Source: CAWAND01 sp963727915
GTDB lineage: Bacteria > Chloroflexota > Anaerolineae > Anaerolineales > E44-bin32
Direction: 5' to 3'
Assembly: GCA_963727915.1 (NCBI GenBank)
Contig: CAVSID010000001.1
Location: 1,245,684-1,309,683 of the forward strand
Length of the DNA stretch: 64,000 nucleotides
The position numbers and the translations under genes are program-made. The number at the start of each line of letters is the position of its first letter. The first letter of the stretch is position 1. Of the stretch, positions 17,670 through 27,237 are shown one piece after another. The notes under the pieces were generated by a model. That model did not search any database. It worked only from the letters and a program-made list of their open reading frames with translations, and was not told the origin of the DNA.

Positions 17670-17847
17670 ACGGCATCAACGTTGGTGTCGAATCCTTCGC
17701 CGCCAGCCCAGGGTCGCAGCGCCGACGTCGTCCAGGTCGACTGGCGTCCGCTTGCCGTCGGCCGTCGGCGACAAGAAGCTAATGGGTATTCTCTCTCGCA
17801 TGAACGGGCAGCGGGAAGCGTCCCACGGAGGTCGGAGATGGCTATAG
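17666..17847 (+). CDS. Short FdrA-domain protein, two apparent frameshifts
   Basis: A small gene spread over three frames. It has an excellent ribosome site (GGAGG at 17653-17657) and an ATGA overlap with the amidase stop. Frame one gives MNGINVGVESFAASP, frame two ADVVQVDWRPLAVG, frame three GDKKLMGILSRMNGQ. Joined, this matches the small proteins called FdrA-domain proteins (INVGLESF ... VVQVDWRPP ... GDKKL), which correspond to the C-terminus of FdrA/AllF. Indels would be near 17707 and 17757. Its neighbours DUF1116 and DUF2877 are the partners of FdrA in E. coli, which supports the call. A full-length FdrA is not in the window. Confidence 0.6.
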
Positions 17848-19085
17848 ATATCGAACGGGCCAACCAGCAGGCGGTCGACCGGATGATGGAGGCGAGGCCG
17901 ATCCTGACGGGGGTGGCGGCCGCTCGAGACCTGATCCCGGGCATGCGGGACAACCTGTTGCTGCACGCCGGCCCTCCCATCGCCTGGGATCGCATGTCCG
18001 GTCCGCTGCGAGGGGCGGTGATCGGTGCCTTGCTCTTCGAGGGTCTGGCTAATGACGAGCAGCAAGCCGAATCGATGGCCGCCTCGGGGGATGTGGCATT
18101 TGAACCCTGCCATCATCACAACACCGTCGGCCCAATGGCTGGTGTCGTGTCTGCGTCGATGGCAGTATATGAAATTGAGAACACCACCCATGGCAACAAA
18201 GCCTACTCCAATCTCAACGAAGGCTACGGCAAAGTGCTTCGTTACGGGGCCTACAGTCCGGAGGTGCTCGACAAGCTGCATTGGATGAACGACGTCATGG
18301 CGCCCGTTCTGGCCGATGCCTTGGCCGCCAGTGAGGGTCTCGATCTGCGCGCCCTGCTGGCCGAGGCGCTTCACATGGGGGACGAGGGCCACAATCGTAA
18401 CAAGGCCGGTTCACTGCTCTACCTCAAGTTCTTGGCGCCGCTGATCGCCGGAGTGGTGCAGGACTCGGCCCAAGAGACAGAAGTTCTCAAGTTTCTGGGG
18501 GACAACGCTCTTAGCGTCCTGAACCCCGTGATGGCGGCCTGCAAGGCGATGGCCGATGCTGGCCATGGAATAGGGGGAAGCACGCTGGTGACGGCCATGG
18601 CCCGCAACGGAACCGACTTCGGGATTCGGGTCAGTGGGCTGGGTGAGGCTTGGTTCACGGCGCCGGCCGACGTGCCGGTAGGTCTCTACTTCCCTGGGTT
18701 CACGGCGGAGGACGCCAATGCAGACATCGGCGACAGCACGATCACCGAGACGGCCGGTATTGGGGGCTTCGCCATGGCATCCGCTCCGGCGATCGTCACC
18801 TTTGTGTCCGGCTCGCCCCAGGATGCTCTGAATACCACCCTCGAGATGTATGAGATCACTCTCGCCGAGCACAAACACTTCACCATCCCTGCCCTCGGCT
18901 TTCGGGGAACCCCGACCGGGATCGATATCCGCAAGGTGGTCGAAATGGGGGTTACGCCACGCGTCAACACCGGCATCGCCCATCACGATCCAGGCGTCGG
19001 CCAAATCGGCGCCGGCTTGGTTCGTCCGCCAATGGCGATCTTCGAGCAGGCGCTTGAGTCGTTTTATGAGCGCTACAAACTTTAA
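17838..19085 (+). CDS. DUF1116 protein, AllG/YlbE-like oxamate carbamoyltransferase subunit homologue
   Basis: A protein of about 415 residues, started at the ATG with CGGAGG upstream. Family blocks are DVAFEPCHHHNTVGPMAG, NTTHGNKAYSNLNEGYGK, ALHMGDEGHNRNKAG and a C-terminal TPRVNTGIAHHDPGVGQIGAG. In E. coli the DUF1116 protein AllG (YlbE), with AllF (FdrA) and AllH (DUF2877), forms an oxamate carbamoyltransferase that yields carbamoyl phosphate from oxalurate. All three families are represented in this operon. Whether this copy uses oxalurate or another N-carbamoyl compound is not known. Confidence 0.8.
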   Translation: MAIDIERANQQAVDRMMEARPILTGVAAARDLIPGMRDNLLLHAGPPIAWDRMSGPLRGAVIGALLFEGLANDEQQAESMAASGDVAFEPCHHHNTVGPMAGVVSASMAVYEIENTTHGNKAYSNLNEGYGKVLRYGAYSPEVLDKLHWMNDVMAPVLADALAASEGLDLRALLAEALHMGDEGHNRNKAGSLLYLKFLAPLIAGVVQDSAQETEVLKFLGDNALSVLNPVMAACKAMADAGHGIGGSTLVTAMARNGTDFGIRVSGLGEAWFTAPADVPVGLYFPGFTAEDANADIGDSTITETAGIGGFAMASAPAIVTFVSGSPQDALNTTLEMYEITLAEHKHFTIPALGFRGTPTGIDIRKVVEMGVTPRVNTGIAHHDPGVGQIGAGLVRPPMAIFEQALESFYERYKL

Positions 19086-19099
19086 GCAGGAGTACGAGC

Positions 19100-19885
19100 A
19101 TGAAAATCTATGACCTTTCCCAGCCTCTCAACCAGGACGCACCCTTCTGGCCCTTCTATCCGCCGTTCGAGGTCAAGTACTTCAAGCGCAAGCCCGAGCA
19201 CGGCGTCAATGCCCAGTACATTCAGACCTCCAACCATATGGGTACACATCTGGATGCACCGCGCCATTTTGTCACCGCCGGAAAGACCATCGACGAGCTG
19301 CCTTTGGATTGGCTGTATGGCGAAGGCGTTATCGTCGATCTGAGTGATGTGCTGGATGAGCTCGATATCTTCACGCCAGAGATGATCGAAGAACGTGTCG
19401 AGGTCAAGGATGGCGACATCCTGTTCATCCACACCGGCTGGCACAAGCATGGGCAGTTCGGCTCGGAGGCGGACGAGGAGAAATACATCCTCCGGCACCC
19501 CGGTCCGCACTTTGACATCGTGCCCTGGCTCTTGGAGAAGAAGATCCATCTGTGGGGCGTGGACATGGTCTCTACGGACCACCCCATGAACTTGCCCATC
19601 GGCCGGTTCCTCGGCAAGGGCGGGCTTGAGCAATGGAAGAAAGTAACTGCGCAGTGCGAGCGAAAGTTCGGCAAAGACAAAATGGATGAGCTGTTTCCCG
19701 AATCCGCCTACCAGCTGACCCACAACGCCCTCTTCCCTCACGACTGCGTGCATGTCGAAAACATGGGGGGCGACATTGGCCTGCCCGAATTGCAGAACAA
19801 GCGACTGATCGTGGGTGCGTTCCCGTGGAAGTTCAAGGGCGGGGAGGCCGCCTTCTGCCGCGCCGTGGCCTTCGGGGAAGCGTAG
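19100..19885 (+). CDS. Cyclase-family metal hydrolase (kynurenine formamidase/isatin hydrolase fold)
   Basis: A 261-residue protein with the metal-binding signature HMGTHLDAPRHF and an N-terminal YDLSQPLNQDAPFWP. Later HTGWHKHG, and DMVSTDHPMNLPIG near the active site, fit the cyclase (PF04199) family. Members hydrolyse N-formylkynurenine, isatin or similar amides and lactams with Mn or Zn. Context (molybdenum hydroxylase, amidase, AllG/AllH relatives) suggests ring-opening of a hydroxylated heterocycle. It sits 14 bases after the DUF1116 gene with AGGAG before the ATG. Confidence 0.85.
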   Translation: MKIYDLSQPLNQDAPFWPFYPPFEVKYFKRKPEHGVNAQYIQTSNHMGTHLDAPRHFVTAGKTIDELPLDWLYGEGVIVDLSDVLDELDIFTPEMIEERVEVKDGDILFIHTGWHKHGQFGSEADEEKYILRHPGPHFDIVPWLLEKKIHLWGVDMVSTDHPMNLPIGRFLGKGGLEQWKKVTAQCERKFGKDKMDELFPESAYQLTHNALFPHDCVHVENMGGDIGLPELQNKRLIVGAFPWKFKGGEAAFCRAVAFGEA

Positions 19886-19888
19886 CCT

Positions 19889-22257
19889 ATGGCCACACAG
19901 TATTTCGGCGAGCGAATCCGAAGAAACGAAGACCCGCGGCTGCTCACGGGGAGCGCGCTCTTTGTCGACGATGTCCACCTGCCAGATATGGCCCATGCGG
20001 CCTTTCTACGTAGCCCTTATGCCCACGCGCGGATTGCGCAGCGTCGACACGTCGGCAGCGCTGGTGCGGCCGGGGGTGCTGGCCGTCTACACTGCCGATG
20101 ATCTGGGGGACTACTTCCGGCACGGCCCACTCTTGGTCAGTCCGCCGCCCATCGAACGTCTCACCTTTCATGAGCGCACCCATCCGATCCTGGCGCGGGG
20201 AAAGGTTCGGCATCTTGGCGAGCCGATCGCCGTGGTGGTGGCGGAAAGCCGCTACCTGGCGGAGGACGCCCTGGCGGACATCCAGGTTGACTACGAGCCG
20301 CTGCCAGTGGCGGCCGATATGGAGACGGCGTTGCAGGCCAATGCGCCAAGGATCTTCGATGATCTGGAAGACAACGTCTGCGCGCATGTGATACAGGAGA
20401 AGGGCGACTACGAAAGCGCCAAGCGTAGTGCCGATCTCGTTCTCAGCCGCAGGCTGATCTACGACCGGGGCACGGCGGCGGCCATGGAAAACCGCGGCAT
20501 CGTGGCCCAGTGGGACCGCTTGAGCCGGCGCCTGACGGTGTGGGATACGACCCAGGCGCCGATCCCCATTCGTAACGGGCTGGCCGATATGCTGGGGCTA
20601 TCCGAACACCAGGTTCGCGTTGTGGCGCCGTTCATTGGCGGCGGCTTTGGCCCCAAGATCATGATGTTCTACCCGGAGGAGATGCTTATCCCCTGGCTGA
20701 GCATCCAACTCGGACGGCCCGTGAAGTGGATCGAGGATCGGTCCGAGAACTTCGTGGCCACCACCCAGGAGCGCGGCCAGATTCACGACGTCGAGTTCGC
20801 CTTCCGCAAAGATGGGCGGGTGCTGGGCATCCACGACGTCTTTGTTCACGACGGCGGCGCCTATCAGCCCTACGGCCTGACGGTGCCCATCAACAGCCAG
20901 TGCACCCTGCTGGGTCCCTATGACATTGAGGCCTACTACAGCGAATTCACATCAGTCTTCACCAACCGACCCATCGTCACACCCTACCGCGGAGCGGGCC
21001 GCCAGCACGGGGTGTTCGTGATGGAGCGGATGCTGGACATCGCCGCCCGCCAGCTCGGGATCGATCGGACCGAAATTCGAAGGCGCAACTTCATCCCCAA
21101 GGATGCCTTTCCCTACGACAACAAGATCATCTATCAGGACTTCGCCCCACTGGTCTACGACAGCGGCAACTACGAGCCGGTGCTCGACAAAGCCATGGAA
21201 ATGATCGGGTACAAGGCCTTCATTGAGAAGGACCAGCCGGCGTTGAAGGCGGAAGGCAGGCACGTGGGTCTCGGCCTGGTGGCCTACGTCGAAGGAACCG
21301 GGATCGGCCCCTACGAGGGTGCCCGGGTCCAGGTGCAGTCCAGCGGCAAGGTGAGCGTCGTCACCGGGGTGGGGACCCAGGGCCAAGGGCATTTCACCAG
21401 TTTTGCCCAGATCGTGGCCGACCAGCTCGGCGTGGACGTGCGCGATGTGGAAGTAGTCACAGGGGACACAGACCAATTCCACTGGGGGAGCGGAACCTTT
21501 GCCAGCCGGGGCGCGGTTGTGGCCGGCAACGCCGTCAACGCGGCCGCCGAACGGGTACGCAAGAAGGCCCTGGCCATGGTCAGCGAAGAGCTTGAGGTCG
21601 CTGAGGAAGACCTCGAGATTGTTGATGGCAGGGTGCAGGTGAAGGGCGTTCCAGCCCGTGGGATCAAGCTGACCGAACTCGCCGGAAAGGCCAATCCGCT
21701 GCGCGGAGCCGTCAAGCCCGGCACCGAGCCGGGGCTTGAAGTCGACGGACTATTTCGGGCCGTCCGGCGGGGCCACCGCCAGCGGCGTCCACGCCATGAT
21801 CGTAGAAGTCGACCCCGAGACGATGCAGGTGAAGGTTCTCAAGTACGTGGTGGTGCATGACTGCGGCCGCGTGATCAACCCCTTGATCCTGGATGGCCAG
21901 GTGCAGGGCGGCGTGGCCCAAGGCCTGGGCAACGCCTTCTTCGAAGAGCTGGCTTTCGACGAGAATGGTCAGCTTCTGAACGCCACCTTCATGGACTATC
22001 TGCTCCCGACGGCTCTCGACGTGCCTTCGGTTGAGGTGGGGCATGAAGAGACGCCGTCACCGCTCAACCCGCTGGGGATCAAAGGAGCCGGTGAGGCCGG
22101 GGCGATCCCCGTTGGCCCGCTCTTTGCCCAGGCCGTTGAGGACGCTCTCTCCGATGTTCGGCTCGAAATCCGGGAGATCCCTCTCAGCCCATCACGCCTG
22201 TGGACCTTGGCCGAGGCGGCACAATCCGCCTCATCTCCGGGGGAAACTTCCGATTGA
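19889..22257 (+). CDS. Molybdopterin-binding large subunit, xanthine dehydrogenase/form II CoxL-like, two frameshifts
   Basis: A subunit of about 787 residues in three frames with joins near 20035 and 21745. It starts MATQYFGERIRRNEDPRLL 3 bases after the cyclase gene. Moco-binding blocks are FIGGGFGPK, TPYRGAGRQHGVFVMER, GTQGQGHFTSFAQ and, at the C-terminus, KGAGEAGAIPVGP with the expected catalytic Glu. The active-site loop reads YRGAGR, not the AYxCSFR of true aerobic CO dehydrogenase, so CO oxidation is unlikely. It should hydroxylate an aldehyde or N-heterocycle. Both frame changes lie in otherwise conserved sequence. Confidence 0.85.
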
Positions 22258-22372
22258 AGCGGATGGCGGGGCCCAGCGCCCCGCCATCTGGCCCCAACAA
22301 CCATCCTGTTCCTAGATCCGCGCACAGCCAGGCCCTCTCCACGCCCAGGAGCCGTTGTTTGGACAGCAAACT

Positions 22373-22390
22373 TTGTGACGGATTTCACAA
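22373..22390. promoter_or_regulatory. TTGTGA-N6-TCACAA palindrome upstream of the DUF2877 gene
   Basis: TTGTGACGGATTTCACAA. It is intergenic, ending 57 bases before the DUF2877 ATG. A dimeric CRP/FNR- or Rex-type regulator is expected to bind such a dyad. Confidence 0.6.
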
Positions 22391-22446
22391 ACGGCCATCC
22401 ACACTGGGACCAAAGGCAAACCGACGATGGGGGTAAACTCAGCCGC

Positions 22447-23379
22447 ATGCCGAGCTTGGCCAAGCCTCTGATCACGCGGGCGATCGTCGAGACGCCCGCC
22501 ACCCGAAGTTGGAGGGCCAACGCCACTTCACCGAGTGTGATGCATGTCTTCGAAGGGGCGGCCAATCTGGTAGATGACAAGGCCGGTGTGCTCTCATTAG
22601 TGGCGCATCCGTTGGGCGCGGGCCCGTTTACGATGGTTCTGCAGCCCGAGCGGCCCCAGGATGGTCGAAGATTCCGGTTCAACGAGTGGGTGGAAAGTGA
22701 TTCGCAAGTGCACGTCGAAGGGGAGCAGTTGTCGGTTGGCAGGCTCTTCGTGCTCTTGGGAAACTCGGAACTATGGGACCCGGTCCTGCCCTGGGCGGAA
22801 CTTCGGGCGCATGTGGATGAGTTTCTGGCCCGGCGTGAAAGGTTGCAGGAGCTGCTAGGACGGCTGCGCCCCCCGGAGGCTTTGCCCCTTTGCTTGCAGT
22901 CAACGTGGAGAGCGACACGGACTCTGGTGATATGGTCCATGCCATGCTCGAAAGGGCCCGGGAACCGTCCAGAAGACTGGTGCAGGCCCTGGCGCTCGGC
23001 AATACCGAGGCTGCCGTCGCATCGTCGAGCCGATTGGCCGGCCTCGGCGGCGGGTTGACTCCCTCCGGGGATGACTTCATCATCGGCGCCATGTACGCCG
23101 TCCGCCTGTGCGGCGAGACGGCTTGGGCGGGGGCGGTGTCCGCGAATACTTGCCGAGACCGCCGGCAGCAAAACGGCGCGCATATCACAGGCGTGGCTGG
23201 AGGCGGCCGCCCGCGGCGAGGCCAGCCTATCCTGGCATCGCCTATGCGAGGCTATCGTAGGGGACGACCCCTTCCGCGTTGAATCGACCGCCGCGGATCT
23301 GCTCGCCGTTGGACACACCTCCGGCGCTGATGCACTGACTGGATTCTTGATGGCGTTGGACGCTTTCAATCCTGCCTGA
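22447..23379 (+). CDS. DUF2877 protein, AllH/YlbF-like, two frameshifts
   Basis: A protein of about 310 residues in three frames, with joins near the C-run at 22870 and near 23140. The DUF2877 signature GLGGGLTPSGDDFIIGA lies in the middle frame, and GHTSGADALTGFLMAL at the C-terminus is also family-typical. AllH (YlbF) is the third subunit of E. coli oxamate carbamoyltransferase, so this gene completes the FdrA-domain/AllG/AllH set at the end of the hydroxylase operon. A palindromic operator lies just upstream, suggesting its own promoter. Confidence 0.72.
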
Positions 23380-23734
23380 AGTCCCATCGGCAGCCGCCGC
23401 TGCCTACTTGGGCGGCAGGCTCCGCGCGAAACTGGGTGCCTCTACGAACCCATGCAGCCAGCGCCTCATCCGAGGTCAGACCTTCTGGGGCGACGTATAC
23501 CCAACCCTTCATGGGCCGCCCGGAGAAATCGAATGGCCGGACATGATCCTCTTCCAGGGCGCTCTCGAAACCCTGGGGGCCGACGCGCACTACCAATTCG
23601 TCCCCGATCACTCCCACGGACATGTTGCCGGCAACCAGGAATGAAAGCCCACCAAAGGCCTGACGCTCGCTCACGCCCGGTTCATCCTGCAGAATCCGTC
23701 GAAGCCTGTCGGCGAGGCCTCCGTCATATGCCAT
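23366..23734 (-). CDS. TfoX/Sxy N-terminal domain protein
   Basis: A 122-residue protein. YDGGLADRLRRILQD, then RQAFGGLSFLVAGNMSVGVIGDEL-type core and MKGWVYVAPEGL near the end match the TfoX N-terminal domain. Small stand-alone forms are common and their role is unknown; in gammaproteobacteria the family includes a competence regulator. It overlaps the DUF2877 3' end by 14 bases, tail to tail. Confidence 0.8.
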   Translation of the reverse strand: MAYDGGLADRLRRILQDEPGVSERQAFGGLSFLVAGNMSVGVIGDELVVRVGPQGFESALEEDHVRPFDFSGRPMKGWVYVAPEGLTSDEALAAWVRRGTQFRAEPAAQVGSGGCRWDFRQD

Positions 23735-23773
23735 GTGTGTCCTCCCAAGGGTTTAGGGTCATGACCACCTGCC

Positions 23774-24408
23774 TCAAGCCTGGCCCAGTGCTTTGACCAG
23801 CCGCCGGGCGGCCTCCCTCACGACACCTCGCGGATGGTCGACCAACCCGACAGTCAGGCGATAGATCTCGCCTCGATGTTGCAGGAGTAGCCCGGCCACT
23901 CGGCCGAGCCCGGGCAGGGCATGCCCGGCATGGCGGCCCTCCAGAGGGAAAGACAACCCAGCAAAATCGGGTAGGTCCAGGCAGCGTCGGCCGGACTGTT
24001 TCCGGCGAGGCTGGCGACGATGCCCACCGTGTCGTCCCGCACGATGATGCTCTTGTCGGTCCGAATGATGTCTTGCAGCAGCGCCTTCTTTGGCCCCAGT
24101 CTATCCGGCACACAGCCGGCGATTGCGGCCAGGGCATGGGCCGCTACCCAGCGGGCGCGGGTGAAGGGATGGTCGAGCAGGGAGATCAAGGCGTCGGCAA
24201 ACGGAACCACATGCTCGGGCGCTTCGGCCGCTGTCTGGGTCATGACCTCGGCGCAGTCACCGGCCAGTCGCTCATCGTCCCCGACCAGGCCATCCGCAAT
24301 CTGTGCCAGCAGTGTGGGATCAGCCAAGCAGGCCGGTGTCACGCTATGGTTGGCAGTGTTCGTGCGATCAGCGACAGCCGACGACAGCTGGCTGAGCATG
24401 GGCGGCAT
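23774..24408 (-). CDS. HEAT-repeat-like protein, frameshift near 23950
   Basis: A protein of about 210 residues made of paired helices (DPTLLAQIADGLVGDDERLAGDCAEVM, HPFTRARWVAAHALAAIAG, DDTVGIVASLAG), ending in a second frame with RLTVGLVDHPRGVVREAARRLVKAL. The repeats resemble HEAT/PBS-lyase-like scaffolds. Function unknown. The frame change replaces the expected CLSFPLEGRHAGHA continuation with a non-homologous tail. Confidence 0.6.
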
Positions 24409-24498
24409 ACCGGTCTCCTTGTCGCTGGTCGCATCTCACCGGCGGCTGCCATCATGATAGACGCTTGGCAGTCGTGGCTCAACCGGCGACCAATGGGC

Positions 24499-24529
24499 TT
24501 GACATTAACCTAACGTCATACTCTATGAT
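24499..24529 (+). promoter_or_regulatory. MerR-type promoter with 19-bp spacer and dyad operator
   Basis: -35 TTGACA and -10 TATGAT are separated by 19 bases instead of 17. The spacer is covered by the near-dyad TGACATTA-ACC-TAACGTCA. This is the classical MerR-family arrangement, in which the regulator twists the DNA to activate. It lies just before a MerR gene, so autoregulation is expected. Confidence 0.75.
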
Positions 24530-24552
24530 GCAACAAGATGGAGGATACGACT

Positions 24553-25316
24553 ATGGTGCTCAGCGTCAAGGATCTGGCGAAGCTGGCCAATGTCAGCCGC
24601 CGAACCCTGCATTACTACGATCAAATTGGTCTATTGGTCCTCGCCCGAAATGAGCACAACGGCTACCGAAGCTACGGGACGGAAGATGCCTTCCGGCTGC
24701 AGCAGATCCTGTTCTATCGCGAGCTGGGGTTTGAGTTGGATCAGATCAAGGCGCTGCTGGACGATCCGGAATTTGACCGGGTGGCGGCCCTCGAGGCGCA
24801 TCGGCGGGCGCTCGAGGTCCGAGCGACCAGGCTGACCGGCCTGATCCACACCATCGACAAGACGATCCGGCATTTGAAAGGACAGACAAACATGAGCATC
24901 GATGAGGCCTTTGAAGGTTTCAACTTTGAGCAGCAGGAAGCATGGGAGGCGGAGGCCGCGAGCGGTCTACGGTGGGGAAGAAGTAGGCGCTTCGGTGAAG
25001 TTGTGGAACAGCTACTCTGAGGTCAAGAAGCAGCAGGTGATGGAAGAGGGCAAGGCGATCTATGGGGACGTGCTCGATGCTATGGACCAGGGGCCGACCA
25101 GCCCCGAGGTGCAGGCCATCATCGCCCGTTGGCATCAACACTTGCGCTACTTCTATGAGCCCTCAGTCGATCGGCTCAAAGGGACTGGGAGAGATGTACG
25201 CCGTTGACCCGGGCTTTGCAGCCATGTACCGCAAGATGCACCCCGATATGCCCGAGTTTCTGAGGGACGCCATACGGCACTACGCGCACGTTCTGGAACC
25301 TGGCTCGCCGGACTAG
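24553..25316 (+). CDS. MerR-family regulator with TipAS-like effector domain, two frameshifts
   Basis: The N-terminal winged helix LSVKDLAKLANVSRRTLHYYDQIGLL-type and the NGYRSYG wing are typical MerR; a coiled coil follows (VAALEAHRRALEVRATRL). The C-terminal part runs over two more frames: VKKQQVMEEGKAIYGDVLDAM with SPEVQAIIARWHQHLRYFY, then GLGEMYAVDPGFAAMYRK and LRDAIRHYAHV. This is the TipAS antibiotic-binding fold, which senses thiopeptides in Streptomyces TipAL. Joins are near 24965 and 25185. ATG 24553 has GGAGG 8 bases upstream; an earlier ATG at 24538 would be almost leaderless. Confidence 0.78.
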
Positions 25317-25573
25317 CCGTCCGGCAGTTTGAACGGCACCGCAAACCGAGAGCCCAGACATGGCTGGGCTCTCGTCCTTCCGAGGAACGATGGGCTTCAC
25401 CCTGAAAGGTGATTTCGTCGCGCAGGAGCCCAATGGTAGGATGTCTGCGCCGGGCGGGCGCGTTGCGCGCCACCCGATGCATGTATCGGCGAATCTGCAC
25501 GAGGAAGAGGGCAGAATTGAAAGCAGCGCGTGAAAGTGGAGGAGGTGGGGCCCAGAAGGCGTGGCGGAGCGAG

Positions 25574-26503
25574 ATGCGGTTGGTGGGGCCCGGGGGCGAG
25601 GCGATCGACCTGTGGCGGACACTCACGTCCCATGGCCTCACGGAGTTGCCTCCGATGGCAATTGATGAGCAACGCCGAAGGATGCAGGTGACTCTGCCGG
25701 TTGAAAGCGGCCCGCCGCGCATCGTCCACATCTCGGCTGGACGGCCGGGCAACCTACGGCTGACTGTGACCGGCGGCGTCCCGGACGGGGCCGTTCGGGC
25801 GGGCCTGCGCTCGACGATCAGGCGCATGCTTCGTCTGGATGTCGACCTGAGCGCCTTCTACGAGCGGGTGGCAGACGACCCCGATCTGTCCTGGGTGAGC
25901 CGTGGCGCCGGCCGATTGGTGCGCAGCCCCACCGTGTTCGAGGACGTCATCAAAACCATTTGCACCACCAATTGCGCCTGGTCGGCTACCAAGCGAATGA
26001 TCGCTGCCCTGTGCGAGCACCTGGGGGAGCCAGCGGCGGGGGCGCCCGTGGACGGCCCGGCAGGGCGTGCCTTCCCCACCCCGCAGGCCATGGCCCGAGC
26101 CGACGACTCCTTCTACCGAGACATTGCCCGGGCCGGCTATCGTGGCCCCTACATGAAGGCCGTGGCTCAAAGCGTGGCCGCGGGCGAGGTGGATCTAGAG
26201 CGGTTGGGAGAGGCGAGTCCCGGGGACCTTTCTGACGACGATATCGCCGAACACCTACTGGCACTACCGGGTGTCGGTCCCTACGCCGCTGCCCACATCA
26301 TGCTCGTCCTCGGGCGAACATCGAGGTTGATCCTCGACTCGTGGACCCGGCCAAAGTATGCGCAGTTGATCGGAAAGAAGAAGGTCAGCGACAAGACGAT
26401 CGAAAGACGCTTCCGGAAGTACGGCCGCTATCGGGGGCTGGCATTTTGGATGTTCCTGACCCGTGATTGGGTCGAAGACGAGCCGTCCGTCGCTAGTCGC
26501 TAA
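25574..26503 (+). CDS. HhH-GPD base-excision DNA glycosylase (endonuclease III/AlkA-like)
   Basis: A protein of about 309 residues. The N-terminal portion LRLTVTGG...VRAGLRSTIRRMLRLD resembles the AlkA/OGG N-domain. The helix-hairpin-helix LLALPGVGPYAAAHIM and the catalytic Asp in LILDSWTRPKY fit the HhH-GPD superfamily. It should remove damaged bases from DNA. No 4Fe-4S cysteine loop is visible at the C-terminus. Several in-frame starts lie upstream; this ATG follows GGAG and begins the conserved region. The end overlaps the convergent F420-type reductase gene by 11 bases. Confidence 0.75.
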   Translation: MRLVGPGGEAIDLWRTLTSHGLTELPPMAIDEQRRRMQVTLPVESGPPRIVHISAGRPGNLRLTVTGGVPDGAVRAGLRSTIRRMLRLDVDLSAFYERVADDPDLSWVSRGAGRLVRSPTVFEDVIKTICTTNCAWSATKRMIAALCEHLGEPAAGAPVDGPAGRAFPTPQAMARADDSFYRDIARAGYRGPYMKAVAQSVAAGEVDLERLGEASPGDLSDDDIAEHLLALPGVGPYAAAHIMLVLGRTSRLILDSWTRPKYAQLIGKKKVSDKTIERRFRKYGRYRGLAFWMFLTRDWVEDEPSVASR

Positions 26504-27105
26504 TGAGCATCTTGAACGCCAGGTGCCGTCCTCTTTGTTGTGCGAGGACAAACCACAAACGGGTCAGACCATCGAGGACGTCGATCTTGTCGAGGCCACC
26601 GATCGCTACGGGCCGCAGACCGACATCTTTGATCAGTTCTTCGACCACTTCCCGGGCTTGCCGGGAATCATCTCCGCAGTAGAACATGTCAGCCCGCGTT
26701 CCGTCGAAGACCGGTTGGGCGAAGTTTTCCCAACCCAGGCTGTTGAAGGCGCGGAAGAGTTTGACGCCGGGCGCACCTGCGACGATCGCCTGCAGGGCGT
26801 GCATTTTGGTGGCGCGGACGTCGTTGGTGGCGTCGATCACGATCTTGCCATCCATGGCCTGGCCGTGTTGACGGATGATTCCAGTCACCGCCGCGCCAGG
26901 AACTGCCAGGACGATCGCTTCCCCCCGCTCCGTCGCTGACCCCACGGAATCAAAACTGATCTGCCCCTGATCGCGATCCAACCCCGTGGCAGTGTGCTTG
27001 GCCTCCGGGTCGCGAACACCGAAGACGACCTCGTGCCCGGCACTGGCCCACTTCTGCCCCAATGTTCCCCCTATGCGCCCCGCGCCCAGGATGGCGAGTT
27101 CTCAT
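26493..27105 (-). CDS. NADPH:F420 oxidoreductase-like protein, frameshift near 27100
   Basis: A protein of about 203 residues of the coenzyme F420-dependent NADP oxidoreductase (NpdG-like) family. The dinucleotide fold LAILGAGRIGGTLGQKW is in one frame, but its ATG (27105, preceded by GGGAGGG) is in another, so one extra base sits just after the start. Further blocks are VVFGVRDPEAK, VLAVPGAAV, KIVIDATNDV and RAFNSLGWENFAQP. It transfers hydride between NADPH and F420 or a similar acceptor. A TTGTGA-N6-TCACAA palindrome lies 67 bases upstream of the start. Confidence 0.75.
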
Positions 27106-27171
27106 GTTGACCCTCCCGGGCTACTGTCGGAACAACGGTTGACATTGATGGTGGCGGATGCCGCGGCCTGC

Positions 27172-27189
27172 TTGTGAGGACTTTCACAA
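27172..27189. promoter_or_regulatory. TTGTGA-N6-TCACAA palindrome upstream of the F420-type reductase gene
   Basis: TTGTGAGGACTTTCACAA. Intergenic, 67 bases before the corrected start of the minus-strand reductase gene. Confidence 0.6.
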
Positions 27190-27237
27190 ACGGGCCGCGG
27201 ACCGAGGCGCCCTAGAAGAATTGGAGCTGATCTCCTG

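Noticed and set aside
14915..22257. Aerobic carbon monoxide dehydrogenase operon
   Set aside because: The large subunit has YRGAGR, not the AYxCSFR loop, and the neighbours are amide and heterocycle hydrolases.
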